From: Bdellovibrionales bacterium
GTDB lineage: Bacteria > Bdellovibrionota > UBA1018 > CAIMNF01
Reading direction: 5' to 3'
NCBI GenBank assembly: GCA_947457605.1
Contig: CANGWP010000033.1
Coordinates: 1 to 18,248 of the forward strand
DNA: 18,248 nt
Part shown: piece after piece, positions 6,178 to 13,617 of the stretch
Layout: the number at the start of each line of letters is the position of its first letter
Numbering within the stretch: the stretch's first letter is position 1
Notes under the pieces: generated by a model
What the model was told of the DNA's origin: nothing
What the model saw: only the letters and a program-made list of their open reading frames with translations
Databases searched by the model: none
Made by a program: the position numbers and the translations under genes

Positions 6178-8658
6178 ATGGTAACTAATTACGACGGCGA
6201 ACAAATCGAGATTCCAAGCACACTGCCAATGCTGCCAGTACGAGACATTGTTGTGTTTCCCTACATGATCATTCCTTTGTTCGTAGGACGCGACTCTTCC
6301 ATTCGAAGCGTGGAAGAAGCACTTACGAAAACTGACAAACTCATTTTCCTTTCTTCCCAGAAGAATATCGCCGATGAGCAGCCGACCCCGGACGGAATCT
6401 ACGAGACTGGCACCGTTGCCATGATCATCCGCATGCGCAAGCTTCCGGACGGTAGAATCAAGATTCTTACCCAGGGTCTTTGCAAGGCGCGCGTGAAGAA
6501 ATTCACCCAGACCCAGCCCTTCTATGAAGTACAGGTGGATCAGATCCAGGAGCTTCAGACTGACAAGAAATCCGAATGTGAAGCTCTCATGCGCACGATC
6601 AAGGAACAACTTGAGCGAATGATCAGCCTCGGGAAAGTTCTTGCGCCGGACATCATGATGGTTCTCGAAGACATCCAGGATCCAAGCCGCATGGCGGACC
6701 TCGTGGCTTCGAATCTCGGCCTGAAAGTCAGCCTCGCCCAGGAAGTTCTTGAGACTCATGATGCATTCGCAAAACTTCAAAAGATCAACGAACTCCTGAA
6801 CAAAGAAACAGAAGTTCTCTCGATCCAGGCGAAGATCCGATCTCAAACCAAAGAAGAGATCACAAAATCGCAAAAGGAATACTTCCTCCGCGAGCAAATG
6901 AAGCAGATCAAAAGTGAACTCGGTGACAACGATCCAAAGTCCGAGGAAATGAATGAACTGCGCGAGAAGATTCTTGCGGCCAAGATGCCTGGGAATGTTG
7001 AACAGGAAACCCTGAAACAACTCCAGCGCCTTGAGCGCATGCATCCCGAAAGCTCCGAGGCATCGATGATGCGGACTTATGTCGAATGGATGATTGACAC
7101 TCCTTGGTCAAAGGCGAGCCAGGACAACCTTGATCTCGATCATGCGATGGAAATTCTTGATGATGACCATTACAAACTTGAGAAAATCAAGGAGCGGATC
7201 ATTGAGTTCCTCGCTGTGCGAAAGCTCAAAGGGAACAACATGAAGGGACCAATCCTTTGCTTCTCCGGCCCTCCCGGAGTTGGAAAGACGTCCCTCGGAA
7301 AATCAATCGCCAAGGCGCTCGGCCGCGAATTCGTGAGAATCTCGCTCGGAGGAGTGAAGGATGAGGCAGAAATCCGTGGTCACCGTCGAACCTATGTGGG
7401 CGCACTCCCAGGTCGTATCATTCAAGGTTTGAAGCAGGCCGGAACCAACAATCCTGTATTCATTCTAGATGAGCTCGACAAAATGGGCAGCGATTACAAG
7501 GGCGATCCCTCGGCTGCACTTCTTGAGGTGCTTGATCCGGAGCAAAATTATGCATTCCGCGATCACTATCTCAATGTGGCAATTGATCTGACGAACGTAA
7601 TGTTCATCACAACTTGTAACGCACTTGAACAAATCCCTGCACCTTTGCGTGATCGGATGGAAGTGATTCAGCTTTCAGGCTACACCCAGGAAGAGAAGTA
7701 CTTCATTTCAAGGCGCTACTTGATTCCAAAACAGGTGACCGAAAACGGACTCACTCCGGAACAGATTGAGTTCACCGATGAAGGAATCCAGGCGATTGTA
7801 GAGAATTATACCCGGGAAGCCGGACTCCGGAATCTGGAGCGCCTCGTGGGCACCGTATGCCGGAAGACCGCTCGCTTTGTTGCGGAAGGCAAAAAGGATA
7901 TCACAGTCATCACCAAAGAAGTGGTGGCAAAGTTCCTCGGACCAGCTGTCTACTCCCGTGAAGACGAGCAGGAAAAGGATGAAGTGGGCATTTCAACAGG
8001 TCTTGCCTGGACTTCAGTGGGCGGTGAGATTCTCTATGTTGAAACGGCAACCACTCGCGGCAAAGGCGGCATGCTCCTCACCGGACAACTTGGGGATGTG
8101 ATGAAGGAATCAGCTCAAGCAGCCTTAGGACTCATCCGCTGGAGAGCCGCTGACTTCGGAATCAACTCCGATGTGCTGAGTGAAACCGACATTCATGTGC
8201 ATTTTCCTCAAGGTGCCGTTCCAAAGGATGGCCCGTCCGCAGGGATCACCATGGCAACTGCCATCATTTCCCGTCTGACTGGAATCCCGGTGCGGAAGGA
8301 TGTCGCAATGACTGGTGAAATCACTCTTACCGGCCGAGTGCTCCCGATCGGAGGACTCAAGGAGAAATCACTGGCTGCCATGAGGCACGGAATCAAGACC
8401 ATCATCATTCCGGAGAAGAACCGGAAGGATCTTGAGGAGATTCCAGAAGAATACCGAAATGCACTCAACTTCGTGCCCGTCAAGTCGATTGATGAAGTGC
8501 TCGAAGTGGCACTCTCCCAGAAGATCAAGCCCCTTGCAAGCATTCTTCCCGGCGCGGGTGGCGAGTCCAGTGAAACAAGGACCTCAAAAACCAAAAAACA
8601 GAAACCGGTTGCAGCAGCAGAACCTGCCGTAGCCAAGGCCGTCAAGCCAGCCGCTTGA
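6178..8658 (+). CDS. lon: ATP-dependent protease Lon
   Basis: 826 residues, a LonA-type enzyme. The N-terminal substrate-binding domain (~16-210) begins LPMLPVRDIVVFPYMIIP and is followed by a coiled-coil region. The AAA+ module has Walker A GPPGVGKT at 364-371 and Walker B FILDELDKM with D431/E432. The protease domain contains the catalytic serine S687 in PKDGPSAG and lysine K730, 43 residues later as in E. coli Lon (S679/K722). Lon degrades misfolded and selected regulatory proteins in the cytoplasm. The protein is about 40 residues longer than E. coli Lon because of a low-complexity Lys/Ala/Pro-rich tail from about residue 785 (GESSETRTSKTKKQK, then alternating Ala/Val/Pro/Lys). The start at 6178 has a ribosome site and lies at the usual distance from the conserved N-terminal motif. 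Confidence 0.98.
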   Translation: MVTNYDGEQIEIPSTLPMLPVRDIVVFPYMIIPLFVGRDSSIRSVEEALTKTDKLIFLSSQKNIADEQPTPDGIYETGTVAMIIRMRKLPDGRIKILTQGLCKARVKKFTQTQPFYEVQVDQIQELQTDKKSECEALMRTIKEQLERMISLGKVLAPDIMMVLEDIQDPSRMADLVASNLGLKVSLAQEVLETHDAFAKLQKINELLNKETEVLSIQAKIRSQTKEEITKSQKEYFLREQMKQIKSELGDNDPKSEEMNELREKILAAKMPGNVEQETLKQLQRLERMHPESSEASMMRTYVEWMIDTPWSKASQDNLDLDHAMEILDDDHYKLEKIKERIIEFLAVRKLKGNNMKGPILCFSGPPGVGKTSLGKSIAKALGREFVRISLGGVKDEAEIRGHRRTYVGALPGRIIQGLKQAGTNNPVFILDELDKMGSDYKGDPSAALLEVLDPEQNYAFRDHYLNVAIDLTNVMFITTCNALEQIPAPLRDRMEVIQLSGYTQEEKYFISRRYLIPKQVTENGLTPEQIEFTDEGIQAIVENYTREAGLRNLERLVGTVCRKTARFVAEGKKDITVITKEVVAKFLGPAVYSREDEQEKDEVGISTGLAWTSVGGEILYVETATTRGKGGMLLTGQLGDVMKESAQAALGLIRWRAADFGINSDVLSETDIHVHFPQGAVPKDGPSAGITMATAIISRLTGIPVRKDVAMTGEITLTGRVLPIGGLKEKSLAAMRHGIKTIIIPEKNRKDLEEIPEEYRNALNFVPVKSIDEVLEVALSQKIKPLASILPGAGGESSETRTSKTKKQKPVAAAEPAVAKAVKPAA

Positions 8659-8682
8659 TGAACAGGCAGTACTCAAATGAAG

Positions 8683-8716
8683 ATGCCCGGGTCGGGTTGC
8701 CGACCCGGGCATTTTT
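8683..8716 (+). terminator. Intrinsic terminator after lon
   Basis: A perfect 13-bp stem, ATGCCCGGGTCGG pairing with CCGACCCGGGCAT around a GTTG loop, is followed by a run of five T (8712-8716). It lies 24 bases past the lon stop and has the classic form of a strong rho-independent terminator. The stem's reverse strand lacks an equally long T run, so it acts mainly on the plus strand. Confidence 0.93.
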
Positions 8717-8746
8717 GTGTAGAAAGGATCATAGCCGGAAAGTTCA

Positions 8747-9718
8747 ATGCCAACAACCCTCCTTTGCCTGATCCTCATCAGCTTTTCCTTCATACTCTCT
8801 TCCAGCGAGATCGCAATCTTCTCGCTTTCGCGCGTTCAGTTGAAGAAAATCAAGGATCAGTCGGAACCACTTTTTCGAAGAATTCGCACGCTGATCAATG
8901 ATTCCATGGGACTACTCATCACAGTTCTTTTTTTCAATGAGATCGTAAATATCAGCCTTGCGGCACTGATCACGTCAAACTTTGTTGAACCACTGAATCT
9001 CGACTGGAGAATTGGAACGATCCTTGGGGTCTTGATCACCACTCCGATCATTCTGATCGGGTGTGAACTCACCCCCAAAGTCATCGCCACACGCTCAAAC
9101 CAGCTGGTGATCTCACTCTTTCTTCCGTTTTTGTACACATTTTACATGGTGTCTCGCCCGTTTTTTTCGCTCTTCCGATTCCTGATCCCGGAGTCACAGA
9201 TCAAGGAACTGCACAAACTCCATGAGGAAGACTTCATTATCCTGGCCGAAGAACAGGCAGAAACAGGAAATCTCCATGAAACCGAACTGGAACTCATCAA
9301 GAATGTTTTCGAAATGGATGACACCAGAGTGGAACAGATCGCAACTCCCATCCGCAGGATTTTCACGCTTCCCTCTCACTACACTCTTGAGCAAGCATAT
9401 CAAGCGATTCTGAAAGAAAAAGATGTCCTCCGGATTCCCGTGACCGGATCCTCCAAAGAGGACATTGTCGGAATCATGAGTGTCAAGGATTTTGTCGAAA
9501 TCAAAATCGATCCTGAGGCCAGACGCGAAAGCATCATGAGCCTTTGCTCGGAGCCATTGATTGTATCCGGAGCGATCAATCTCGATGCGCTCTTTCGAAA
9601 GATGAAGAATCGAAAAGTGCAGGTGGCATTTGTCAGGAACGCCCATGGAAAAGTGACCGGAATGGTAACGCTACAAAACATCCTCGACATCATCATTGAG
9701 GAGGCATTCGAAGAATGA
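8747..9718 (+). CDS. DUF21/CBS-pair membrane protein (CNNM/CorB-like), lacking the CorC_HlyC domain
   Basis: 323 residues. Residues 1-~140 form the DUF21 (CNNM) membrane domain: an N-terminal helix ending in the family's SSSEIAIFSLSR (18-29), then helices around 55-75, 88-106 and 118-140, with CELTPK (106-111) in place of the usual GEIIPK. Residues ~195-320 are a CBS pair (PIRRIFTLPS at 201-210, VPVT-like strand around 231, GKVTGMVTLQNIL at 301-313). Relatives are proposed magnesium/cobalt efflux or cation transporters. The protein stops straight after the second CBS repeat, without the transporter-associated CorC_HlyC domain that its downstream neighbour has. The stop overlaps the next start (ATGA), so the two paralogues are probably made together and may form a heterodimer; that is inference. 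The ribosome site (GGAAAG) is weak. Confidence 0.85.
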   Translation: MPTTLLCLILISFSFILSSSEIAIFSLSRVQLKKIKDQSEPLFRRIRTLINDSMGLLITVLFFNEIVNISLAALITSNFVEPLNLDWRIGTILGVLITTPIILIGCELTPKVIATRSNQLVISLFLPFLYTFYMVSRPFFSLFRFLIPESQIKELHKLHEEDFIILAEEQAETGNLHETELELIKNVFEMDDTRVEQIATPIRRIFTLPSHYTLEQAYQAILKEKDVLRIPVTGSSKEDIVGIMSVKDFVEIKIDPEARRESIMSLCSEPLIVSGAINLDALFRKMKNRKVQVAFVRNAHGKVTGMVTLQNILDIIIEEAFEE

Positions 9719-10968
9719 TTCCATTCATTGTGACTCTTCTCCTTCTGATCGAGGGTTTCTTTTCGGGTTCCGAACTGGCTCTGCTTTCTGCAGATCGGAT
9801 TTTTTTGAAAAAGCGTGGAAAACAGGGAGATGCAGGCGCGATTCTCGCATTGAAGCTCCTGAAATCCCCCGATCGAATCCTCTCCACCACTCTCCTCATG
9901 ACAAGTTCCTGCGTCATGGCAATCTCGGTTCTGCTAACGCTGGAATTCGGCGCCATCGACCCTGATCATGGCGAATGGAAGGCCGTTGCACTTGGATCTC
10001 TACTTGTCATTGTGTTCGGGGAACTGATTCCAAAATTCTTGTATCGAAAATTTTCAAACTTCATTGTACCACGAATTGCGAAGCCCATTCTGCATTCACA
10101 AAAAGTGCTCTCTCCTTTGATTCATCTGACCACTCTGTACACTTCACAGATTGCCAGAGTCATGGGTCCGATCGAAGTTCTCTGGAGCGGGCGAAAGCAG
10201 ACTGCCAAAGACGAACTTCAGGGGCTGCTCACCCAGGATCCGGAGGACACGCAGATCAAGACCAATGAAAAGGCTTTGATCAGGAAGATCCTTAAATTCA
10301 GAGATAAGATCGCGAAAGACGGGCTTCTCCCTCTGGTTCAGGTGGATGCGATTGAACGCCAGAGCTCCTTGTTTGAGGCATTTGAGCTTTTCGCCCAAAA
10401 GAAACATTCGAGACTTCCGGTATTTGATGAACGGATCGACAATGTCATCGGGATCCTCGAACTCAACCAAATCATTCGGCAAACCGATTTGAAGCAAAAA
10501 ATCGATCGTTTCATCAAACCCGCCATCTATGTCCCTGAAAATCAGAAACTCGAACTGATTTTGAATGAGATGATTGAAGGAAATTATCAGATTGCCATCG
10601 TCGTGGATGAGTTTGGAGGAGCCATCGGGATCTTGACCCGTGAAGACATTTTCGAGCAAATCGTTGGTGATATCGAAGACGAGGATGATCCTGAAAAACG
10701 ATTGATTCGGGAACTCGGGTCCAATCTCTGGCTTGTGAAAGCGCGAACCCCTGTGGCCCAGATTAACGAAGAGTTGAAACTTGAAATCCCCGAGGGGGAT
10801 TACGATACGGTTGGCGGCTTTTTGTTGCGTCAATTTTCCCGCATTCCGGATCCGGGGGATGAGCTGTTTTTTGACACCCCCGTAAATCAACTCAGAATCA
10901 CCATCCGGGATGCAACCCGAAGAAGAATTGAGAGTGTAAGCATTGAAAGAATTTCAAAGGAATCATAG
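9715..10968 (+). CDS. DUF21/CBS-pair/CorC_HlyC membrane protein (CNNM/HlyC-CorC family)
   Basis: 417 residues. DUF21 domain at 1-~150 with FFSGSELALLSADR (15-28) and FGELIPK (101-107). A CBS pair lies at ~205-325, and VDEFGGAIGILTREDIFEQIVGDIEDEDD (297-325) is the conserved join to the C-terminal CorC_HlyC domain (~335-412, including GDYDTVGGFLL). The domain order is that of bacterial CNNM/CorB/CorC proteins, linked to magnesium and cobalt export in characterised relatives; older databases call them hemolysins without good basis. It overlaps the upstream paralogue by 4 bases. The two proteins share domain plan but low identity, suggesting an old duplication. Substrate is not determined by the sequence. 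Confidence 0.9.
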   Translation: MIPFIVTLLLLIEGFFSGSELALLSADRIFLKKRGKQGDAGAILALKLLKSPDRILSTTLLMTSSCVMAISVLLTLEFGAIDPDHGEWKAVALGSLLVIVFGELIPKFLYRKFSNFIVPRIAKPILHSQKVLSPLIHLTTLYTSQIARVMGPIEVLWSGRKQTAKDELQGLLTQDPEDTQIKTNEKALIRKILKFRDKIAKDGLLPLVQVDAIERQSSLFEAFELFAQKKHSRLPVFDERIDNVIGILELNQIIRQTDLKQKIDRFIKPAIYVPENQKLELILNEMIEGNYQIAIVVDEFGGAIGILTREDIFEQIVGDIEDEDDPEKRLIRELGSNLWLVKARTPVAQINEELKLEIPEGDYDTVGGFLLRQFSRIPDPGDELFFDTPVNQLRITIRDATRRRIESVSIERISKES

Positions 10969-10990
10969 AATTAAAAAAGGTGGTGATCCT

Positions 10991-11398
10991 ATGCACAATC
11001 GAATGAAAACCGTACTCATTGTCGACGACATTCCTTACGTTCGAAAGACCTTGAAGCAGATCCTCTCCGCTCGTGGATTCAAAGTTGTCGGGGAGGCTGA
11101 AAATGGCGAAATGGCCATTGAGCTTTACCAGGATCTCCAACCCGACGTTGTAACCATGGATCTTGTCATGCCAGTCATGAATGGCGTAGATGCAACAAAA
11201 AGGATTCTGAATATCAACCCTGATGCGAGAGTTGTGATTCTTTCTGCCATGATGCAAGAAAACCTGGTTGCCGATGCAATCATGGCTGGAGCGAAGGACT
11301 ACATCATCAAGCCCTTTCAAACCGATGAGGTAATGAAAGTGATGAATCAGGTTTGCTCCCAGCCAAATGCACCTCGCCTTGCAGGAGGAGCCGCGTAA
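10991..11398 (+). CDS. CheY-like single-domain response regulator
   Basis: 135 residues, a receiver domain with no output domain. Key residues are all present: D12/D13, phospho-acceptor D57 in TMDLVMP, S85 and K107 in IIKPFQ. The open frame extends upstream to 10943, but the ATG at 10991 is chosen because AGGTGGTGAT directly precedes it and the receiver fold begins at residue 6. The KVVGEAENGEMAIELY and LSAMMQENLVADAIMAGAKDYIIKPF segments are typical of the CheY-like regulators common in Deltaproteobacteria and Bacteroidetes-type genomes. It probably acts by protein-protein contact after phosphorylation by an unlinked kinase. It sits 22 bases after the CorC-like gene and 6 bases before a small membrane protein gene, so it is part of the same transcript. 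Confidence 0.92.
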   Translation: MHNRMKTVLIVDDIPYVRKTLKQILSARGFKVVGEAENGEMAIELYQDLQPDVVTMDLVMPVMNGVDATKRILNINPDARVVILSAMMQENLVADAIMAGAKDYIIKPFQTDEVMKVMNQVCSQPNAPRLAGGAA

Positions 11399-11404
11399 GG
11401 AATC

Positions 11405-11695
11405 ATGCTCAAACTCATCGGGTCCGTTTTCAAGCACTCTCTGCTTGTCTTGGTGATTCTGGTGCTATCTCACATCATTGAAATCAAGGGAGTCACCATT
11501 TCCCGGCATGTACAGGACGGAATGAACACTGTCGCAAGCTTTAGCCCCTCCCGACAAATCAATCAGATTACGGACAGCTATTCTCGCTCCATGAAAACTC
11601 ACATCGAAGAGATTCAGAAAGTCGATTCAGAAATCAATTCTGACGACCAAAAAGCCTTAAATCAGGTCATAAACCAGGCCCAAAAACAAAAATAA
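11405..11695 (+). CDS. Small single-pass membrane protein of unknown function
   Basis: 96 residues, not recognised. A hydrophobic segment (about residues 7-27, SVFKHSLLVLVILVLSHIIEI) follows a short basic start, so it is either a membrane anchor or an uncleaved signal. The remaining ~65 residues are hydrophilic, rich in Gln, Ser, Asn and Lys, and look largely helical (ITDSYSRSMKTHIEEIQKVDSEI), with no cysteine. AAGGA overlapping the CheY gene stop supports the start. The tight spacing suggests coexpression with the receiver protein. Nothing in the sequence gives a biochemical role. Confidence 0.7.
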   Translation: MLKLIGSVFKHSLLVLVILVLSHIIEIKGVTISRHVQDGMNTVASFSPSRQINQITDSYSRSMKTHIEEIQKVDSEINSDDQKALNQVINQAQKQK

Positions 11696-11727
11696 AAAAG
11701 GGCCGATCCCGAAAGACCAGCCCTTGC
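11690..11727 (-). terminator. Intrinsic terminator for the minus-strand peptide gene, possibly bidirectional
   Basis: Read on the minus strand, AAGGGCTGGTC and GATCGGCCCTT form an 11-bp stem (two G-U pairs) around a TTTCGG loop, followed by TTTTTTATTTTT. It lies between two convergent genes. On the plus strand the two G-U pairs become mismatches and the T run is shorter, so it should work less well for the CheY operon. Confidence 0.75.
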
Positions 11728-11756
11728 AAATTTTGAGGAAGAATCTGTACGCTGGC

Positions 11757-11936
11757 TTATCTCGCCACAGAAGCAGATGCCTTTTCCTTGGATGCAGTCG
11801 AAGACGAACTTACCAAGGCTTGATCTGCCTGCATTTTTGAACAGTGCGCTTTTCCGGATTCCTTGCTGGAAACCACTCCAGCAACTGCAGGGGAACTCAG
11901 TGCGGCCAACAAAGACAATACGGTAAACAATTTCAT
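11757..11936 (-). CDS. Small secreted peptide of unknown function
   Basis: 59 residues, unrecognised. MKLFTVLSLLAALSSPAVA is a clear signal peptide with predicted cleavage after A19 (AVA|G), leaving about 40 residues that are rich in Ser, Ala and Lys and carry a single cysteine in AHCSKMQADQ. The reading frame opens 90 bases earlier (12026), but the ATG at 11936 is preferred because AGGAGAG precedes it by 5 bases and the signal peptide starts there. It stands alone, with its own sigma-54-type promoter candidate and terminator. The single cysteine argues against internal disulfide bonds but would allow dimerisation. It is not a lipoprotein: there is no lipobox. Confidence 0.7.
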   Translation of the reverse strand: MKLFTVLSLLAALSSPAVAGVVSSKESGKAHCSKMQADQALVSSSSTASKEKASASVAR

Positions 11937-11992
11937 ATCAACTCTCCTATTTTTTACTCTCTTTGATCCATACGTGCCGCTTACCTGGAATA

Positions 11993-12010
11993 CTGCACTA
12001 GACATGCCAA
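11993..12010 (-). promoter_or_regulatory. Candidate sigma-54 (-24/-12) promoter of the small secreted peptide
   Basis: On the minus strand TTGGCATGTCTAGTGCAG matches the sigma-54 pattern TTGGCAYG-N4-YTGCW with one mismatch, and the invariant GG and GC are spaced by exactly 10 bases. The predicted start near 11983 gives a leader of about 47 bases that contains the AGGAGAG ribosome site. Sigma-54 promoters need an enhancer-binding activator, and an upstream direct repeat at 12031-12048 is a candidate binding site. Confidence 0.6.
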
Positions 12011-12030
12011 AGCCCGCCGCTGACACAAAC

Positions 12031-12048
12031 GCCTGATAAATGCCTGAT
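12031..12048. repeat. Direct repeat GCCTGAT with 11-bp period upstream of the sigma-54 promoter
   Basis: GCCTGAT occurs at 12031-12037 and 12042-12048, separated by AAAT, so equivalent bases lie on the same helix face. Relative to the predicted transcription start near 11983 it occupies about -48 to -65. The rest of the 12049-12190 gap holds no gene that can be supported and one short dyad, TACAC-AG-GTGTA (12130-12141), of unknown meaning. Confidence 0.4.
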
Positions 12049-12190
12049 TTTTATGGAATTAAATCAATCCATTCAAAACGTTTTTCGTTGAGAACGCAGG
12101 CCTGAAGATTCCAGGGTGCATTGATTCTGTACACAGGTGTAAAAGAAAATGACACTGGATCGGACGCCGCTTCCAAGACGCCTTCTTGCA

Positions 12191-13600
12191 CTACTTCTTC
12201 GGTTTGAAGATATGAATGGGATGACCTAGAGCTACCTCTGCCGCTTCCATGATCGTCTCCGGGAGCGTGGGATGGGCATGGACCGTAAGAGCCAGATCCT
12301 CTACATGCGCACCCATTTCAATGGCAAGGGTTGCTTCAGCAATCAAATTGGATGCCTCAGCACCTACAATATGGCAGCCAAGCAAGGTCCCAGATTTCGA
12401 ATCACTCACAAGCTTCACCATTCCATCTGGCTCCGCGACCGAGAGCGCTCGGCCATTCGCCGCGTATGGGAACACACCGACCGTCACACCAAGCCCTTTG
12501 GCCTTCGCTTCTGCCTCAGTGAGTCCGACTGTGGCAATTTCAGGATCGGTGAACACCACTGCTGGCATCGCCTTCACATCATAAACTGTTTTGAGTCCAC
12601 CAATCGCTTCGGCCGCAACCATTCCCTCTTTTGAGCCCTTGTGCGCGAGAAGGGGCTGGCCTGCCACATCTCCGATCGCATAGATGGAGGGAACCGAAGT
12701 TTGCCTTCGCTCGTTCACGGGGATGAAGCCTTTGGAATCGATCTTCACACCGGCCCGATCAAGGCCGAGGTTCTCGGTGTTGGGAGTCCTACCGATGGTT
12801 ACCAATACACGGTCGAAGGTCTGCTTTTTCTCGCCGCCCTCGGAGGAAAAGGTAACTTCGACTGACTTCGCATTCTTTTTCACACCCTTCACCATCGTGG
12901 AGGTCATGATCTCGACCCCACGCTTTTGAAGATTCTTTTGAACCACCCGCACGAGGTCAGGGTCCACAATCCCCAGCAACGACGGACTCGCCTCTACCAC
13001 CGTTACCTTGGAGCCAACCTTGGAATAAAAGGTTCCGAGCTCAAGGCCAATGTATCCACCGCCCACGCAAAGCATGGTGGCAGGAACCGTATCCTGCGAA
13101 AGACCACCCGTTGAATCAAGAACCAGCTCCTGGTCCACATCAAAGCCCGGAATTTTTGCAGGCCTGGAGCCGGTTGCAATTACGGCTTGTTTGAATTGAA
13201 TGGAATCAGTGCCGCTTGCGGTCTTCACTTCAAGAGTCGTAGCAGATGTGAACCTCGCCTCGCCCGCAAGAAGGGTGCAGCCATTTGCCTTCAGCAACTG
13301 CCCTACTCCACCGGTAAGTTTTTTTACCACCTCGCCTTTCCAGGTCATGAGCTTCTTCATGTCAAGAGCGGCGCCTTTGATGGAGATCCCCATCTCGGCC
13401 GCATGCTGGGTGCGATCAAAAACGGTTCCAGCGTGAATGAGTGCTTTTGAAGGAATGCAGCCCACATTCAGGCATACTCCGCCCACATTCGCTTTCTCAA
13501 CGACGATCACTTTTTTTCCGAGCTGGGCAAGCCGGATCGCGCAAACGTATCCTGCAGGCCCCGCGCCAATTACCACTACATCCGTCTGATGTGTTGCCAT
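12191..13600 (-). CDS. lpdA: Dihydrolipoamide dehydrogenase (E3)
   Basis: 469 residues, full length. The FAD-binding GAGPAG lies at 12-17, the redox disulfide at C43/C48 in GGVCLNVGCIPSKAL, the NAD-binding GGGYIGLELG in the middle, and the His-Glu dyad at H443/E448 in HAHPTLPETIMEA near the C-terminus. E3 reoxidises the dihydrolipoyl arm of E2 and passes electrons through FAD to NAD+, in the cytoplasm. It has no N-terminal lipoyl domain. It starts 17 bases after the E2 stop and has AAAGGAA before the ATG, so it is the last gene of the lipA-E2-E3 transcript. One E3 often serves several 2-oxo-acid dehydrogenase complexes and the glycine cleavage system, so it need not be dedicated to this E2. 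Confidence 0.97.
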   Translation of the reverse strand: MATHQTDVVVIGAGPAGYVCAIRLAQLGKKVIVVEKANVGGVCLNVGCIPSKALIHAGTVFDRTQHAAEMGISIKGAALDMKKLMTWKGEVVKKLTGGVGQLLKANGCTLLAGEARFTSATTLEVKTASGTDSIQFKQAVIATGSRPAKIPGFDVDQELVLDSTGGLSQDTVPATMLCVGGGYIGLELGTFYSKVGSKVTVVEASPSLLGIVDPDLVRVVQKNLQKRGVEIMTSTMVKGVKKNAKSVEVTFSSEGGEKKQTFDRVLVTIGRTPNTENLGLDRAGVKIDSKGFIPVNERRQTSVPSIYAIGDVAGQPLLAHKGSKEGMVAAEAIGGLKTVYDVKAMPAVVFTDPEIATVGLTEAEAKAKGLGVTVGVFPYAANGRALSVAEPDGMVKLVSDSKSGTLLGCHIVGAEASNLIAEATLAIEMGAHVEDLALTVHAHPTLPETIMEAAEVALGHPIHIFKPKK

Positions 13601-13617
13601 GATTCAGTTCCTTTCCC

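Noticed and set aside
6125..6181. Eighteen-codon GTG-initiated leader frame ending over the lon start
   Set aside because: The frame is open and overlaps the lon ATG, but there is no good ribosome site and no reason to prefer it to chance.
6076..7044. 322-residue minus-strand open frame antisense to lon
   Set aside because: It is an antisense shadow of the highly conserved Lon coding frame, with composition typical of reverse-read coding DNA.
10144..10890. 248-residue minus-strand open frame
   Set aside because: It is fully antisense to the CBS/CorC_HlyC region, which has recognisable domains, and has no supporting signals.
12031..12048. CRISPR-like repeat
   Set aside because: It has only two 7-base units with a 4-base spacer, far too short; a regulator site is a better reading.
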